From: Pararhizobium mangrovi
GTDB lineage: Bacteria; Pseudomonadota; Alphaproteobacteria; Rhizobiales; Rhizobiaceae
DNA: 64,000 nt
Reading direction: 5' to 3'
Assembly: GCF_006516965.1 (NCBI RefSeq)
Contig: NZ_VHLH01000027.1
Coordinates: forward strand, 1 to 64,000
The position numbers and the translations under genes were made by a program. A model generated the notes under the pieces. That model had not been told where the DNA came from and ran no database searches. It saw only the letters and a list, made by a program, of their open reading frames with translations. This document shows positions 18,055-27,641 of the stretch, in pieces. Positions within the stretch are counted from its first letter, which is position 1. The number at the start of each line of letters is the position of its first letter.

Positions 18055-20475
18055 ATGAACGTCGGAGCCGCGGACATGACGCTCCTCGCGATGGCTCTTC
18101 CGTTCGTGGCCGCGGGCCTTGCCCCCTATCTCGTCCGGCTGATGGGCCACCGCGCGGCATGGGTGCTGGCGCTGGCGCCGCTTTCGATCTTCATCCACTT
18201 CATTCCGTATGCGGGGCTCGTCGCAAACGGCCGGCACGTGACCGCCGGCTTCGACTGGGTTCCATCGCTCGACACGCGCTTCGAATGGTTCGTCGACGGG
18301 CTTTCCCTGACCTTCGCCTTTCTCGTTACCGGCATCGGCACGCTGATCGTGCTTTATTCCGGCGGCTACATGAAGGGGCATCCGCAGCAGGGGCGCTTCC
18401 TCTCGTTCATCCTTCTCTTCATGGGATCGATGCTCGGGCTGGTTCTTTCCGACGACTTCCTGATGCTGTTCGTCTTCTGGGAGCTGACGTCCGTCACGTC
18501 CTTCCTGCTGATCGGTTTCGATCACGAGCGCGAGGCCTCCCGGCGTGCCGCGCTTCAGGCGCTCGTCGTCACCGGTGCGGGCGGGCTCGGCCTGCTCGCG
18601 GGCCTGCTCCTCATCTGGAACGTCACCGGCGTGCATTCGCTCTCCGGGCTCCTGCAGAGTAACGAAGTGCTTCGACAGAGTCCGTATTTCCTCGTCGCGC
18701 TGATCCTCGTGCTTTGCGGCGCCTTCACGAAATCGGCGCAGTTCCCGCTGCATTTCTGGTTACCGAACGCCATGGAGGCACCGACCCCAGTTTCGGCCTA
18801 TCTGCACTCGGCGACGATGGTGAAGGCCGGTGTCTTTCTTCTGATGCGGCTCAACCCGGTCTTTGCCGATACGCCGGCCTGGCACACCATCCTGCCGATC
18901 TTCGGCGGCATGACGCTCGTCTTCGGCGCGCTGCTTTCGGTCCGGCAGAGCGACCTGAAGCAGATGCTCGCCTATACGACCATGTCGTCGCTCGGCCTGA
19001 TGGTGATGATGACGGGCTTCGGCGGCGAGCATGCCGTGGCGGGCGCGGTGCTCTATCTGGTCGCGCACGCCCTCTTCAAGGGTGCGCTCTTCATGGTCGC
19101 GGGCATCGTCGACCACGAGGCGGGCACGCGCGAGGTCACGAAGCTCGGCGGACTCCTGCGTGCCATGCCGGTGACCTTCGCCGCAGCACTCGCCGCCGCG
19201 GTCTCGATGGGGGGGCTTCCACCGGCCGTCGGCTTCCTTGCCAAGGAGGAGATCTATTCTTCGCTCTGGCATCTCGATCCCTGGTCGCTCACCTTCCTCG
19301 CCTGCGCGGTGATCGGCAACGCGTTGATGATGGCGGTCGGCTTCGTCGTCGCGCTCAAGCCCTTCCTCGGAAAACGGCCGCACGCGCTCGGCGACGTCCA
19401 CGAGGCGCCGTTCATCATGTGGGTCGGACCGGCCACGCTCGGCGCGCTCGGCATCGTGGCGGCGATTGCCGCACCCTTTACGCATGAGATCGTCTCGAGC
19501 CCGATGGTCAGCGCCGTTCTCGGTCGGGCGAGCGAGATCGACATCACGCTCGTTCCGCATATCGGGCCGCCGCTCGCGCTTTCGGGCCTCACCATCGTCG
19601 TCGGCATCGTCACCTATCTCGCGATCGCACCGTTCCGCCGTGCGGTCGGCGGCGTCCTTCGTGCGATCGGCTGGGGGCCGGACCGCGGGTTCGACCAGTT
19701 CGTGCGCGGCCTCGTGCGCTTCTCGCACGCGGTGACGGACCGCCTGCAGCCGGGCTCGCTCGAGGTCTACATGACGGTGACATTCGTCGCGATCGCCGCA
19801 GCTCTGCTGGTGCCGATGGTCGTCTTCGGCGAATTGCCGTCGATGCCCACATGGCCCACGGACGTCACGTTCTACGAACTGACGGTGATGGCGATCGGCA
19901 TCATCGGCCTCGTCGCCGTGCTGATCGCCCACGACCGGCTGACGGCGATCGTCTCGCTCGGCGTGCAGGGCTTCGCGGTGGCGCTGCTCTTCATGCTCTT
20001 CGGGGCGCCGGATCTTTCGTTCACGCAGTTCATGATCGAGGCCCTGTCGGTCGTCATCCTGGCGCTGGTGATGACGCGACTGAGGCTTGCGCCGTCGGAC
20101 CATCGCCCGACCGGCGAAAAGCTTTCCGACGCGGCGATCGCGATCGCCTGCGGAGCGGGCTTCATGCTGTACCTGATGCGCGTCACCGAAGGCTCCTTCG
20201 ACGCGACGCTGTCCGACTTCTTCGCCCGCTATTCCAAGACGATCGCCCACGGCCACAACATCGTCAACGTGATCATCGTCGACTTCCGCGGCACCGATAC
20301 GCTGGGCGAGATTTCGGTCGTCATGGTCACCGGCCTCGCCATTCTCGCGCTCATCCGCATCCGCGCGACGCGCACCGATGTCGAGCTTGGCGACAACGAT
20401 CCGCGTGAACAGCACGATCCGCGTGAAGAGGGTTCGCACGGCAAGCGGACCTATGCCGGCGTGGAGGCGGAATGA
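18055..20475 (+). CDS. mrpA: Mrp Na+/H+ antiporter subunit A
   Basis: The 806-residue large subunit of the Mrp (Mnh/Pha) cation/proton antiporter, an inner-membrane complex related to NADH dehydrogenase subunit NuoL. The NuoL-like part (about 1-500) includes [19 protein letters not shown], the proton-channel Lys/His region [20 protein letters not shown] and the following TM bundle. The C-terminal part (from about 560) is the MbhD/MbhE-like region usual in MrpA. First gene of a seven-gene operon, preceded by GGAGGGACG; a second in-frame ATG (18076) is an alternative start. Confidence 0.93.
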   Translation: MNVGAADMTLLAMALPFVAAGLAPYLVRLMGHRAAWVLALAPLSIFIHFIPYAGLVANGRHVTAGFDWVPSLDTRFEWFVDGLSLTFAFLVTGIGTLIVLYSGGYMKGHPQQGRFLSFILLFMGSMLGLVLSDDFLMLFVFWELTSVTSFLLIGFDHEREASRRAALQALVVTGAGGLGLLAGLLLIWNVTGVHSLSGLLQSNEVLRQSPYFLVALILVLCGAFTKSAQFPLHFWLPNAMEAPTPVSAYLHSATMVKAGVFLLMRLNPVFADTPAWHTILPIFGGMTLVFGALLSVRQSDLKQMLAYTTMSSLGLMVMMTGFGGEHAVAGAVLYLVAHALFKGALFMVAGIVDHEAGTREVTKLGGLLRAMPVTFAAALAAAVSMGGLPPAVGFLAKEEIYSSLWHLDPWSLTFLACAVIGNALMMAVGFVVALKPFLGKRPHALGDVHEAPFIMWVGPATLGALGIVAAIAAPFTHEIVSSPMVSAVLGRASEIDITLVPHIGPPLALSGLTIVVGIVTYLAIAPFRRAVGGVLRAIGWGPDRGFDQFVRGLVRFSHAVTDRLQPGSLEVYMTVTFVAIAAALLVPMVVFGELPSMPTWPTDVTFYELTVMAIGIIGLVAVLIAHDRLTAIVSLGVQGFAVALLFMLFGAPDLSFTQFMIEALSVVILALVMTRLRLAPSDHRPTGEKLSDAAIAIACGAGFMLYLMRVTEGSFDATLSDFFARYSKTIAHGHNIVNVIIVDFRGTDTLGEISVVMVTGLAILALIRIRATRTDVELGDNDPREQHDPREEGSHGKRTYAGVEAE

Positions 20476-20894
20476 TGCGCACGCTGATCTTCCGCACCGT
20501 CGCGCCGTATCTGACGAGCCTGATGCTCGTCTTCTCGGTCTTCGTGCTGCTGCGCGGCCACAACGCGCCAGGCGGCGGGTTCATCGGCGGTCTGATCGCC
20601 GCTTCTGCCTTCGCGATCTACGGTATCGCCTGCGGCGTCTCACCGGTGCGCCGCGCGCTGCGGCTTCACCCGACGACGATCGCCGGCATCGGCCTGCTTC
20701 TCGGATCGGTGGCGGGCCTGATTTCACTTTTCGACGGCGTTCCCTTCATGACCGGGCTGTGGATCTATCCGCACTTCTTCGGCGTGGAAGTGCCGCTTGC
20801 GACCGTCATGCTGTTCGATTTCGGCGTCTATCTCGTCGTCACCGGCACGATCACCGCCATCGCGCTGGTGCTCGAGGAACGGGAGGGCGAGTGA
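20472..20894 (+). CDS. mrpB: Mrp antiporter subunit B
   Basis: A 140-residue membrane protein with four hydrophobic segments. [20 protein letters not shown] (residues 26-45) is the MrpB/MnhB signature. It overlaps mrpA by 4 bases (ATGA). Here MrpA and MrpB are separate, unlike the PhaAB fusion of Sinorhizobium. Confidence 0.92.
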   Translation: MMRTLIFRTVAPYLTSLMLVFSVFVLLRGHNAPGGGFIGGLIAASAFAIYGIACGVSPVRRALRLHPTTIAGIGLLLGSVAGLISLFDGVPFMTGLWIYPHFFGVEVPLATVMLFDFGVYLVVTGTITAIALVLEEREGE

Positions 20895-21271
20895 TGGAAG
20901 CGCTGATGGCCGTCGTCATCGGGATCTTCTTCGCCGTATCGGTCTATCTGATGCTGTCGAAGCACATCATCCGCATCCTGCTCGGCGTGACGATCCTCGG
21001 CAACGCGGTGAACCTCCTCATCTTCACGGCGGGGCGCATCGTGCATGCCGTGCCACCGATCATCGGCGAAGGCAACGACGTGCCCAATCGCATCACCGCG
21101 AACCCGTTGCCGCAGGCGCTGATCCTCACGGCGATCGTCATTTCCTTCTCGTTCTTCGCCTTCCTCCTGGTACTCGCCTTTCGCGCCTACCAGGAGCTCG
21201 GCACCGACGACACGGACGAAATGCGCATCGCGGAACCGGAGAACGAGCCGGTTCCCCCGCTCGGGTATTGA
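20894..21271 (+). CDS. mrpC: Mrp antiporter subunit C
   Basis: A 125-residue NuoK-like membrane subunit with three hydrophobic segments. SVYLMLSKHIIRILLGV and LGNAVNLLIFTAGR are typical of MrpC, as is DPLPQALILTAIVI, here NPLPQALILTAIVI. Its ATG shares a base with the mrpB stop. Confidence 0.92.
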   Translation: MEALMAVVIGIFFAVSVYLMLSKHIIRILLGVTILGNAVNLLIFTAGRIVHAVPPIIGEGNDVPNRITANPLPQALILTAIVISFSFFAFLLVLAFRAYQELGTDDTDEMRIAEPENEPVPPLGY

Positions 21272-21274
21272 TCG

Positions 21275-22861
21275 ATGGCCGCTTCGTCCTCATCCCATGT
21301 CGTCGATCGCGCCGATGCGATGATCATGCACGCCCCGCCGCTCGCCGACTGGCTGGTGATCGCGCCGATCGTGCTTTGCATCGTCGTCGGAGCGGGTCTT
21401 CTGTGCGTGCGCAAGACCGTCGCCGTCCATGCGGCGATCGCCATTGCCGGGCTCGTGCTCCTCGTCGTTCTCGATGCCGCGCTTTTGTGGCACGTGGCGA
21501 ACGACGGGCCGGTCACCATGACGATGGGTCGCTGGCTGCCACCCTTCGGCATTTCCTTCACCGTCGATCTTCTGGGCGCCGTGCTCGCCCTCGTCAGCGG
21601 TATCGCGGCGCTGGCCGCGGGGCTCTTCGGGCTCGTCGACGTGGACGACAGCGGCAAACGCTACGGCTTCTTCCCGTTCCTCTTCCTGCTGATGGCCGGC
21701 GTCTCCGGTTCGTTCCTGACCGGCGACATCTTCAACCTCTATGTCTGGTTCGAGGTGTTGCTGATCGCCTCGTTCGGGCTTCTAGTGCTCGGCTCCGAGC
21801 AGGGGCAGATCGACGGGGCGACGAAGTACGCCTTCCTCAACCTCGTCGCGACGACGCTCTTCCTCATCGCGACGGCCTATCTCTACGCGATCTTCGGCAC
21901 GCTCAACGTGGCCGACATCGCCGAGAAGGCACGGGCGATGGACGATACCGCGCCGCTTGCCACGCTCGGCACGCTCTACCTGCTCGCCTTCGGGATGAAG
22001 GCGGCGGCATTCCCCGTGAACTTCTGGCTGCCCGCCTCCTACCACACGCCGCGGATCGTCGCCTCGGCGCTTTTCGCCGGCATGCTGACCAAGGTCGGCG
22101 TCTATGCGCTGGTGCGCACGCTCGTCATGCTGTTTCCGAGCGAACGCGCGGAACTGGCGCCGGTCATCGCGGTCGTGGCGGTGCTGACGATGGCCGTCGG
22201 CGCGATGGGCGCACTCGCCCAGAGCGATATCCGCCGTCTGCTCGGCTATGTGGTCATTTCCGGCATCGGCATCATGCTCGTCGGCGTCGCCGTCGCGGGC
22301 GAGGGGGGAATTGCCGGAACCGTGTTCTACATGGCTCATTCGATCGTCGTCATGACGGCGCTCTACGTCGCGGCCGGCATGGCTGCGCGCGCCGTGGGGG
22401 CGCCGCTCTCGATCACCGATCTCGCCGGCCTCTACCGCAGCCATCCGATGCTTTCGGCACTGTCGCTGATGCTGTTCCTCTCGGTCGCCGGACTGCCGCC
22501 CTTCTCGGGCCTGTGGCCGAAGATCATGCTGGTCCGCTCGGCGATCGACGCCGGCAGCAGCTGGCTCGGCGCCGCGATCCTCGTCAACGGCCTGCTGACC
22601 ACCATCGCGGTCGGGCGCGTGTGGGTGCTCGCCTATTGGCAGCCGGCGCCGACGCCGGGCATGCGCCGGGAAAAGCCGGCCCTTGCCATCGAACCGGGAT
22701 TCTGGACCGAATACCTGCCGCTCATCATCCTGACGGGGCTGAGCGTCGTCTTCGGCCTGTTTCCCGAGGCGATGGTCTCCGCGTCCCAGCAGGCAGCCGT
22801 GGGCATCCTCGATCCGGCGAGCTACATCCATTCGGTGTTCCCGGCGGGAGCGGTACCTTGA
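21275..22861 (+). CDS. mrpD: Mrp antiporter subunit D
   Basis: A 528-residue NuoM/N-like proton-translocating subunit with about 14 hydrophobic segments. Landmarks are GVSGSFLTGDIFNLYVWFEV (about 145-164), the channel region AAAFPVNFWLPASYHTPRIV, and LFLSVAGLPPFSGLWPK near 405. It starts 3 bases after mrpC and overlaps mrpE. Confidence 0.92.
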   Translation: MAASSSSHVVDRADAMIMHAPPLADWLVIAPIVLCIVVGAGLLCVRKTVAVHAAIAIAGLVLLVVLDAALLWHVANDGPVTMTMGRWLPPFGISFTVDLLGAVLALVSGIAALAAGLFGLVDVDDSGKRYGFFPFLFLLMAGVSGSFLTGDIFNLYVWFEVLLIASFGLLVLGSEQGQIDGATKYAFLNLVATTLFLIATAYLYAIFGTLNVADIAEKARAMDDTAPLATLGTLYLLAFGMKAAAFPVNFWLPASYHTPRIVASALFAGMLTKVGVYALVRTLVMLFPSERAELAPVIAVVAVLTMAVGAMGALAQSDIRRLLGYVVISGIGIMLVGVAVAGEGGIAGTVFYMAHSIVVMTALYVAAGMAARAVGAPLSITDLAGLYRSHPMLSALSLMLFLSVAGLPPFSGLWPKIMLVRSAIDAGSSWLGAAILVNGLLTTIAVGRVWVLAYWQPAPTPGMRREKPALAIEPGFWTEYLPLIILTGLSVVFGLFPEAMVSASQQAAVGILDPASYIHSVFPAGAVP

Positions 22862-23331
22862 ACACGGCCATCATGAACCTTCTGCTTGCCGTCGTATGGG
22901 TCGCCGTCACCGGCAGCCTGACGGTGGTGAACTTTGCCTTCGGCTTCGTTCTGGCAATGGTCGGTCTCTGGCTCGTTCGCGAACAGGTCGGCACGGTCGG
23001 CTATCTCTCGCGGACCTGGCGACTGCTGATCCTCGCGCTGCTCTTCCTTTATGAACTAGCAATGTCGGCCTATTCGGTCGCAAAGCTCGTTCTTTCGCCG
23101 CGGATGGACCTGAAGCCCGGCATCTTTGCCTATCCGCTGCGCCTTGAGGGCGATTTCGAGATCACGCTGCTCGCAAACCTCATCACGCTCACGCCTGGCA
23201 CGCTTTCGGTCGACGTTTCCGACGACTGCAAGACGCTCTACGTGCACGCGATCGACTGTTCGGATCCCGAGGCCGCGCGCCGCGATATCGCCGAAGGGTT
23301 CGAACGCCGGATCATGGAGGCCTTCTGCTGA
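22858..23331 (+). CDS. mrpE: Mrp antiporter subunit E
   Basis: A protein of about 157 residues; MrpE features are the two N-terminal hydrophobic segments, the motif [16 protein letters not shown] and [23 protein letters not shown] at 22858, overlapping the mrpD stop (TTGA) with GGGAG about 9 bases upstream, is preferred over the ATG at 22873, which has no suitable ribosome-binding site. Confidence 0.9.
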   Translation: MNTAIMNLLLAVVWVAVTGSLTVVNFAFGFVLAMVGLWLVREQVGTVGYLSRTWRLLILALLFLYELAMSAYSVAKLVLSPRMDLKPGIFAYPLRLEGDFEITLLANLITLTPGTLSVDVSDDCKTLYVHAIDCSDPEAARRDIAEGFERRIMEAFC

Positions 23332-23696
23332 TGGATATGCCGACACGCATCCTGCTCTGGGCGGACGCCGCCTCGATGGTGCTGATCTGCATCGCGTTCG
23401 TGCTGACGGTCTATCGCATCGTGCGCGGCCCCACCTTGCCGGACCGGGTGCTCGGGCTCGACGTGCTCGTCTCCATCGCAATCGGCTTCATGGCGCTGTT
23501 CGCGATCAAGACCGGATATGCGCTCTACATCGACATCGCCATCGCCTTGGGGCTGGTCGGCTTTTTGGCGACCGTCGCCTTCGCGCGCTTCATCCTCGTC
23601 AAGGGCGCGCAGGCGAGCGCCGTGCAGGATGTCGTGGAGGAGGGGGATACCCCGCTCGGCATGACGCCGCGCACCGCGGGCGGGAGGCACGAATGA
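23331..23696 (+). CDS. mrpF: Mrp antiporter subunit F
   Basis: A 121-residue membrane protein with three hydrophobic helices. [20 protein letters not shown] is the MrpF signature. It overlaps mrpE and mrpG by one and four bases. The tail ([17 protein letters not shown]) is longer than in many homologues. Confidence 0.92.
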   Translation: MDMPTRILLWADAASMVLICIAFVLTVYRIVRGPTLPDRVLGLDVLVSIAIGFMALFAIKTGYALYIDIAIALGLVGFLATVAFARFILVKGAQASAVQDVVEEGDTPLGMTPRTAGGRHE

Positions 23697-24058
23697 TCGA
23701 ATTCGTCCTTTCCATCGTCGCCTCGATCCTGATCCTCGTCGGTGCCATCTTCGCTTTCTCCGCGGCGGTCGGGCTCGTGCGCCTTCCCGATCTCTACACC
23801 CGCATGCATGCCGCCTCGAAGGCGGGCTCCGTCGGCTCGGGTCTGATGCTCGTCGCCGTTGCGGTCTATTCGCAGGACCTCGGCATCGCGACGCGGGCGC
23901 TCGCGGGCGTCGTCTTCTTTCTTCTTACCGCGCCGATATCGGCGCATCTGCTCGCCAAGGCCGCCCATTCGGTCGGCTATCGGCTCGACAAGGTCTCCGT
24001 CTACGACGATCTTCAGGAACAGATCGATCGTGATAAACCGGCGAGCGACGACGAATAG
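23693..24058 (+). CDS. mrpG: Mrp antiporter subunit G
   Basis: A 121-residue membrane subunit with three hydrophobic segments. [20 protein letters not shown] (residues 27-46) is the MrpG signature. Last gene of the mrpA-G operon, which supports sodium and alkali tolerance. No terminator is evident after it. Confidence 0.92.
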   Translation: MIEFVLSIVASILILVGAIFAFSAAVGLVRLPDLYTRMHAASKAGSVGSGLMLVAVAVYSQDLGIATRALAGVVFFLLTAPISAHLLAKAAHSVGYRLDKVSVYDDLQEQIDRDKPASDDE

Positions 24059-24123
24059 TTGCATTCGCCCTGCTTCGAAGACCACAAACGAGTGCGCGAA
24101 GACAGTAAACCAGCGCTCCATAT

Positions 24124-24160
24124 CAAAATTTAACAGAAATTAATTTGAATATTTTCAGCG
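24124..24160. promoter_or_regulatory. AT-rich segment upstream of mucR
   Basis: A strikingly AT-rich run (AAATTTAACAGAAATTAATT and on to GAATATTTTC) within GC-rich surroundings lies 65-100 bases upstream of mucR. MucR/Ros proteins bind AT-rich sites and repress their own promoters, so this is a plausible autoregulatory site; no exact motif is claimed. Confidence 0.45.
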
Positions 24161-24224
24161 CTCGTTGTAGTCACGACGACTGAGAAACTTCCGAACGTGT
24201 TCGGAGCAAGACGAGGCGCATGTT

Positions 24225-24692
24225 ATGGACGAGAACGGCAAGGGAATATCCAATACGGTTCTGGCCGAGCTGACCGCCGACATCGTTTCGGCCTATGTCG
24301 GCAATAACATCGTTCCGCAAAACGAACTGCCTGCGTTGATCGGCAATGTGCATGCGGCATTGGCGAAAAATAACGATGGCGAGGCTGAAGACGTCGCGGA
24401 AGAAAAGCCGGTTCCCGCCGTCTCGATCAAGCGATCGCTTCAGCGCGATTATCTCGTCTGCCTCGAAGACGGAAAGAAGTTCAAGTCGCTGAAACGCCAT
24501 CTTCGCACGCAATACGGCATGACGCCGGACGAATACCGTGCGAAGTGGAATCTGCCGAGCGACTATCCGATGGTCGCGCCGGCTTACGCGCAGGCCCGAT
24601 CACAGCTCGCCCGCGATATGGGCCTCGGCCAGAAGGCCGAAAGCAAGGGCAAGCCGGCAGAACGGTCACGCGCCAACAAGCGCTCCGCGTAG
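24225..24692 (+). CDS. MucR/Ros family transcriptional regulator
   Basis: A 155-residue MucR-family regulator, a global repressor/H-NS-like protein in Rhizobiales. The N-terminal part (about 1-45) serves oligomerisation. The zinc-finger region is DYLVCLEDGKKFKSLKRHLR, then TQYGMTPDEYRAKWNLPSDY, then PMVAPAYAQARS. Cys79, Asp82 and His92 are in place, but the position that is His in typical MucR (HLMTHYNM) is Gln96 here, so the usual fourth zinc ligand is missing. Ligand-poor Ros homologues are known in Mesorhizobium. The AT-rich upstream DNA fits autoregulation. Confidence 0.88.
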   Translation: MDENGKGISNTVLAELTADIVSAYVGNNIVPQNELPALIGNVHAALAKNNDGEAEDVAEEKPVPAVSIKRSLQRDYLVCLEDGKKFKSLKRHLRTQYGMTPDEYRAKWNLPSDYPMVAPAYAQARSQLARDMGLGQKAESKGKPAERSRANKRSA

Positions 24693-24873
24693 AGGCGTAT
24701 TGCGCAGCTGTTTTACTTGGCAAGATGTAGGCGGAACGCACTCGTTACCGCCGCGCCTTGCCCTTCGGTTCGGATTTCCGGGTATACGCAAGCGGAGCGT
24801 GGAGCCGTCGCACTCGGCCGCGTACCGGGAAGGTCTTCTATGCGAGGGTGGTTCGCCCGGATCGAGCGCAATA

Positions 24874-24948
24874 TCACAAGACGCCGAGAAGCGAGAGGAT
24901 GAAGCCGACGACGACGACGAGTCCCACGAGGTAGATGATCGCGTTCAT
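24874..24948 (-). CDS. 24-residue hydrophobic small protein
   Basis: A short frame beginning MNAIIYLVGLVVVVGF and ending ILSLLGVL encodes a single membrane helix. An ACGGAGTG ribosome-binding site lies 8 bases upstream of the ATG, and an exact EcfG-type promoter (GGAAC-N17-CGTT) lies 26-52 bases upstream. Very short one-helix proteins of this composition occur in many Rhizobiales. The promoter and Shine-Dalgarno, not length, support it. It is probably an inner-membrane peptide of the general stress response. Confidence 0.65.
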   Translation of the reverse strand: MNAIIYLVGLVVVVGFILSLLGVL

Positions 24949-24974
24949 AATTCACTCCGTTGTGATCGTCTCGG

Positions 24975-25000
24975 AACGGTACTTACCGGTCCTTTGTTCC
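24975..25000 (-). promoter_or_regulatory. EcfG-type promoter of the 24-residue protein
   Basis: On the minus strand GGAAC (25000-24996) is followed after 17 bases by CGTT (24978-24975), an exact match to the alphaproteobacterial general-stress consensus GGAAC-N16/17-CGTT. Confidence 0.75.
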
Positions 25001-25312
25001 CGTTGCTGTCGCGTCATTGCTTCTGCCTTACCCCATCGAAAATGATCTTCCACTCGTACGCATAGTCTTGGGAACCTTGCGGGCAAGCGCACGTTTAAGC
25101 GGAGCCTGTGCTACCGGCTCGCGAAGCAGTGCGTGATCCGTTGGCGGTGGCTTCTTGTCGCGTGCGCGGCCGATCGGGTGACCCGGTCGTGTTGCGGACA
25201 GTCAAGATGCACGTCGGCGAACGTTTCTGCGCAGTGACAGACGGTTGCAGGTGATGAAGAGTGTCAAGGCAGTCCAGAAGCCAGCCCGGTTCCGAGTGAG
25301 AGGAATACCCCA

Positions 25313-25576
25313 ATGAAGAAAGCAATCATCGCCGTCCTTTGCATTGCCCCGCTGGCGGCCTGCACGCCGACGGAACGCGGCGCAACCGTCGGTGCTGCCT
25401 CGGGCGGCGCGATCGGCGCGGCACTGGGCGGCGACGCCAAGAGCGCGCTCGCGGGTGCCGCAGTCGGCGGCGCGGCCGGCGCGCTTCTCGGCAAGGCGTC
25501 CGAAGGCAACGACCAGTGCCGCTATCGCGATCGTCGCGGACGTACCTACGTCGCACGCTGCCCCAACAGCTACTAG
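25313..25576 (+). CDS. Glycine-zipper lipoprotein
   Basis: An 87-residue protein with a lipoprotein signal peptide (MKKAIIAVLCIAPLAAC, lipobox LAAC, lipid-bearing Cys17). A glycine-zipper segment (AASGGAIGAALGGDAKSALA and on to AAGALLGKA) resembles outer-membrane SmpA/YMGG-type proteins. Two further Cys in the C-terminal CRYRDRRGRTYVARC could form a disulfide. It is followed by a strong terminator, so it is probably monocistronic. Confidence 0.82.
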   Translation: MKKAIIAVLCIAPLAACTPTERGATVGAASGGAIGAALGGDAKSALAGAAVGGAAGALLGKASEGNDQCRYRDRRGRTYVARCPNSY

Positions 25577-25628
25577 GAGCGTTTCCGCCCGATCAGGGCA
25601 CGCTTCGGGAGCCGAGCGGCTTGATACG

Positions 25629-25664
25629 AAAACCCGGCAGAGCAATTCTGCCGGGTTTTTTTCG
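25629..25664 (+). terminator. Strong Rho-independent terminator
   Basis: AAAACCCGGCAGA and TCTGCCGGGTTTTTTT form a stem of 11-13 bp with a 5-base loop and a T7 run, directly after the glycine-zipper lipoprotein gene. Confidence 0.92.
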
Positions 25665-25728
25665 TATGGAACGACGCCAAGCCCGGATTTGGTCGCATGA
25701 GATGATCTTGGGATATTTCCGAAGGCCA

Positions 25729-25905
25729 GTGGACGCCATATCGAGGCAGGGCCCAACTGCAATGGTAAGCTGACGGACGACGACCTCGATCAGATCGAAG
25801 GCCGCCGGGACCAGCTCGTCGGTCGCCTGCAAAACACGCTACGGTCTCGCCAAGGAACAAGACGATCGCCAGATCGACGACTGGCTCGCCAGGCAGGATG
25901 AGAAA
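25729..25905 (+). pseudogene. Decayed CsbD-family stress gene
   Basis: The frame from 25764 reads GKLTDDDLDQIEGRRDQLVG then RLQ, the core of CsbD proteins. At about 25830-25835 an extra A (CAAAAC for CAAAC) shifts the frame; in the next frame the sequence resumes as TRYGLAKEQDDRQIDDWLAR QD, the normal CsbD C-terminus. The N-terminal half is also eroded: only a trace (HIEAGPNCNGK) stands where a stretch like IEGNWKQFKGKVKEQWGK is expected, so about ten residues are missing. CsbD is a small stress protein typical of EcfG regulons. Two independent lesions argue for a real pseudogene rather than a sequencing error. Confidence 0.8.
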
Positions 25906-26003
25906 GGGCGATCCTCATCGTTCGATGAGCGCTGTCGCTCGGGACGGTGCGGGCAGGGCGGCTGCCATCCGCCACCCGGTCGGCTCGATGATCCGTTCGC
26001 CGA

Positions 26004-27302
26004 TCACAGGTAGCTCGGATCGTGCGCTCCCGCGCTGTTCTTGCCTTCGAGCAACGGTGAAAGCAGCGTTTCGAGGTCACGTTCGTCCTGATCCAGGCAT
26101 TTGACCAGACGCTGCTCCTCGGCGAGCAGTCTGGCGTGATGGCGAAGGAGGGGGCGAACGTCATCGTTGGCGATCTCGTCCAGGCGAAGAAGCGCATCGG
26201 CGAGATGGCGCGTTACGAGCAGGTTCGAAGCGGCCGCCCGGCGCAACGGATGGAAGATTTCGCCGAGCATGGCTCCCACCGTCATTCCCGGAACGTGCAG
26301 GCGTGGTGTGTCGTCGGTGTCGCAGCGAACGTGGCCACGAAGGCCGTGCGTCACCGGACCGATCATCGCTGCCGTGAACTGGTCGACACAGGCGACGGCC
26401 GTGAAGGCGTCGTTGACGGCGGGCGATAGGGCGCGCAGCGCCATCTCGATCAACAGATCCAGCGAGAACGCGATGTTCGAGGTCGCCGTGCGGGACTCCA
26501 CCAGTTCCACCGCATCGCGGATGGCCGTTTCGATCTCGCCATCGGCTGCGGCACTGTGCCGCGCGAGCATCATGCCCTCGACGACGAAGAGGCCGGGCCT
26601 GGCGACGAAGTCGATCCGCAGGTCGTGACGCCGTGCGAGCGCCATGAGATCATCCTCGACGATCGCCTCGACATAGCCGGACCGGGCGGCCTTGACCGGG
26701 GTCCTGCAGGCCTGGACCACCGTCTCGGGATCGTCTCCGTCTTCATCCTTCGCCGTGACGCGGTCGATCTCGATCTTGAGGCCGCTCGAGATGATTGCGA
26801 TCTCCTCGTCGATCGTCACGCTCTTCGAAGCGGAGTGTACGAAATAGATAAGTTGAAGCACGCTCAGCACCGAAAGCACGACCGCAAACGCGATCGAAAG
26901 GCTCGGCACGTGGCTCTTGTCCGTCTGGTGCAGGACGACGATCGAAAACAGGAAGGTGCCGCCGAGCAGGCCCGCGGTAATCTGGTTGACCCGATCGCGC
27001 GTGAAGCGCTGGAGAAGGCGAGGGCCGATGTTGCCGGCGGCGAGCGTGAAGACGATCAACACCAGCGAGTAGACGACGCCAAGCGTCGCGATCGCCGCGG
27101 TCGCGATCGCCGACAACACGTAATAGGCGGTCGTCTCGCCGATCCGCACAAAGCCCGGGAACGCGCCGGAGCCGAACGCATGGTCGAGAAGGAGGGCGGG
27201 AACCGAGAGCGCCCATAGTCCGAGCGCGATGGTGCCGGGTACCGACAACAGGCCGCCGAGGGAGTTGAAGGTTTCGCGCAGCGAGCCGGCTTTGCGGTTC
27301 AT
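26004..27302 (-). CDS. DUF2254 membrane protein
   Basis: A 432-residue protein with four hydrophobic segments in the first 150 residues (for example VPGTIALGLWALSVPALLLD and LGVVYSLVLIVFTLAAGNIG) and a long soluble C-terminal domain (PAVNDAFTAVACVDQFTAAM). This is the DUF2254 family of predicted membrane proteins; function unknown. The ATG at 27302 has GGAG about 9 bases upstream; a longer frame upstream would add a non-hydrophobic, atypical leader. Its 3' end reaches into the csbD remnant. Confidence 0.8.
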   Translation of the reverse strand: MNRKAGSLRETFNSLGGLLSVPGTIALGLWALSVPALLLDHAFGSGAFPGFVRIGETTAYYVLSAIATAAIATLGVVYSLVLIVFTLAAGNIGPRLLQRFTRDRVNQITAGLLGGTFLFSIVVLHQTDKSHVPSLSIAFAVVLSVLSVLQLIYFVHSASKSVTIDEEIAIISSGLKIEIDRVTAKDEDGDDPETVVQACRTPVKAARSGYVEAIVEDDLMALARRHDLRIDFVARPGLFVVEGMMLARHSAAADGEIETAIRDAVELVESRTATSNIAFSLDLLIEMALRALSPAVNDAFTAVACVDQFTAAMIGPVTHGLRGHVRCDTDDTPRLHVPGMTVGAMLGEIFHPLRRAAASNLLVTRHLADALLRLDEIANDDVRPLLRHHARLLAEEQRLVKCLDQDERDLETLLSPLLEGKNSAGAHDPSYL

Positions 27303-27585
27303 GTTCGACGAGCTCCAGGTCTCTTGTTTCGCCCGCGACGCCCGAGCCGATCGGCCAGTATTCCACGAGGAGGTGTCGAACCGCACGCCGAAGGCGTCGA
27401 CGTGCTGCTCGACCCACCTGTACGATCTGGTGAAGTACGGCCGAAAAGGCCAGTGGATTTTTGCGATGAGCAGGCAGGGCAGCATTCATTTCGGTTTGCC
27501 GACGTGCTTCATTGAAGTGGCCGATGCTGCCGGATACGGGCGGCACGTTCCTCCAAGGACCGAGCCGTATCGCGGAAGGGCCAGT

Positions 27586-27611
27586 GGAACGAATGGCGTT
27601 CAAACGGCGTT
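27586..27611 (+). promoter_or_regulatory. EcfG-type promoter of the DUF883-holin operon
   Basis: GGAAC at 27586-27590 and CGTT at 27608-27611, spaced by 17 bases, lie 30 bases upstream of the DUF883 start codon. It is an exact match to the general stress response consensus. The rest of the 27303-27641 gap shows no gene. Confidence 0.78.
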
Positions 27612-27641
27612 GGCGTGCCAGATGCAATACAGGAGTGATCG

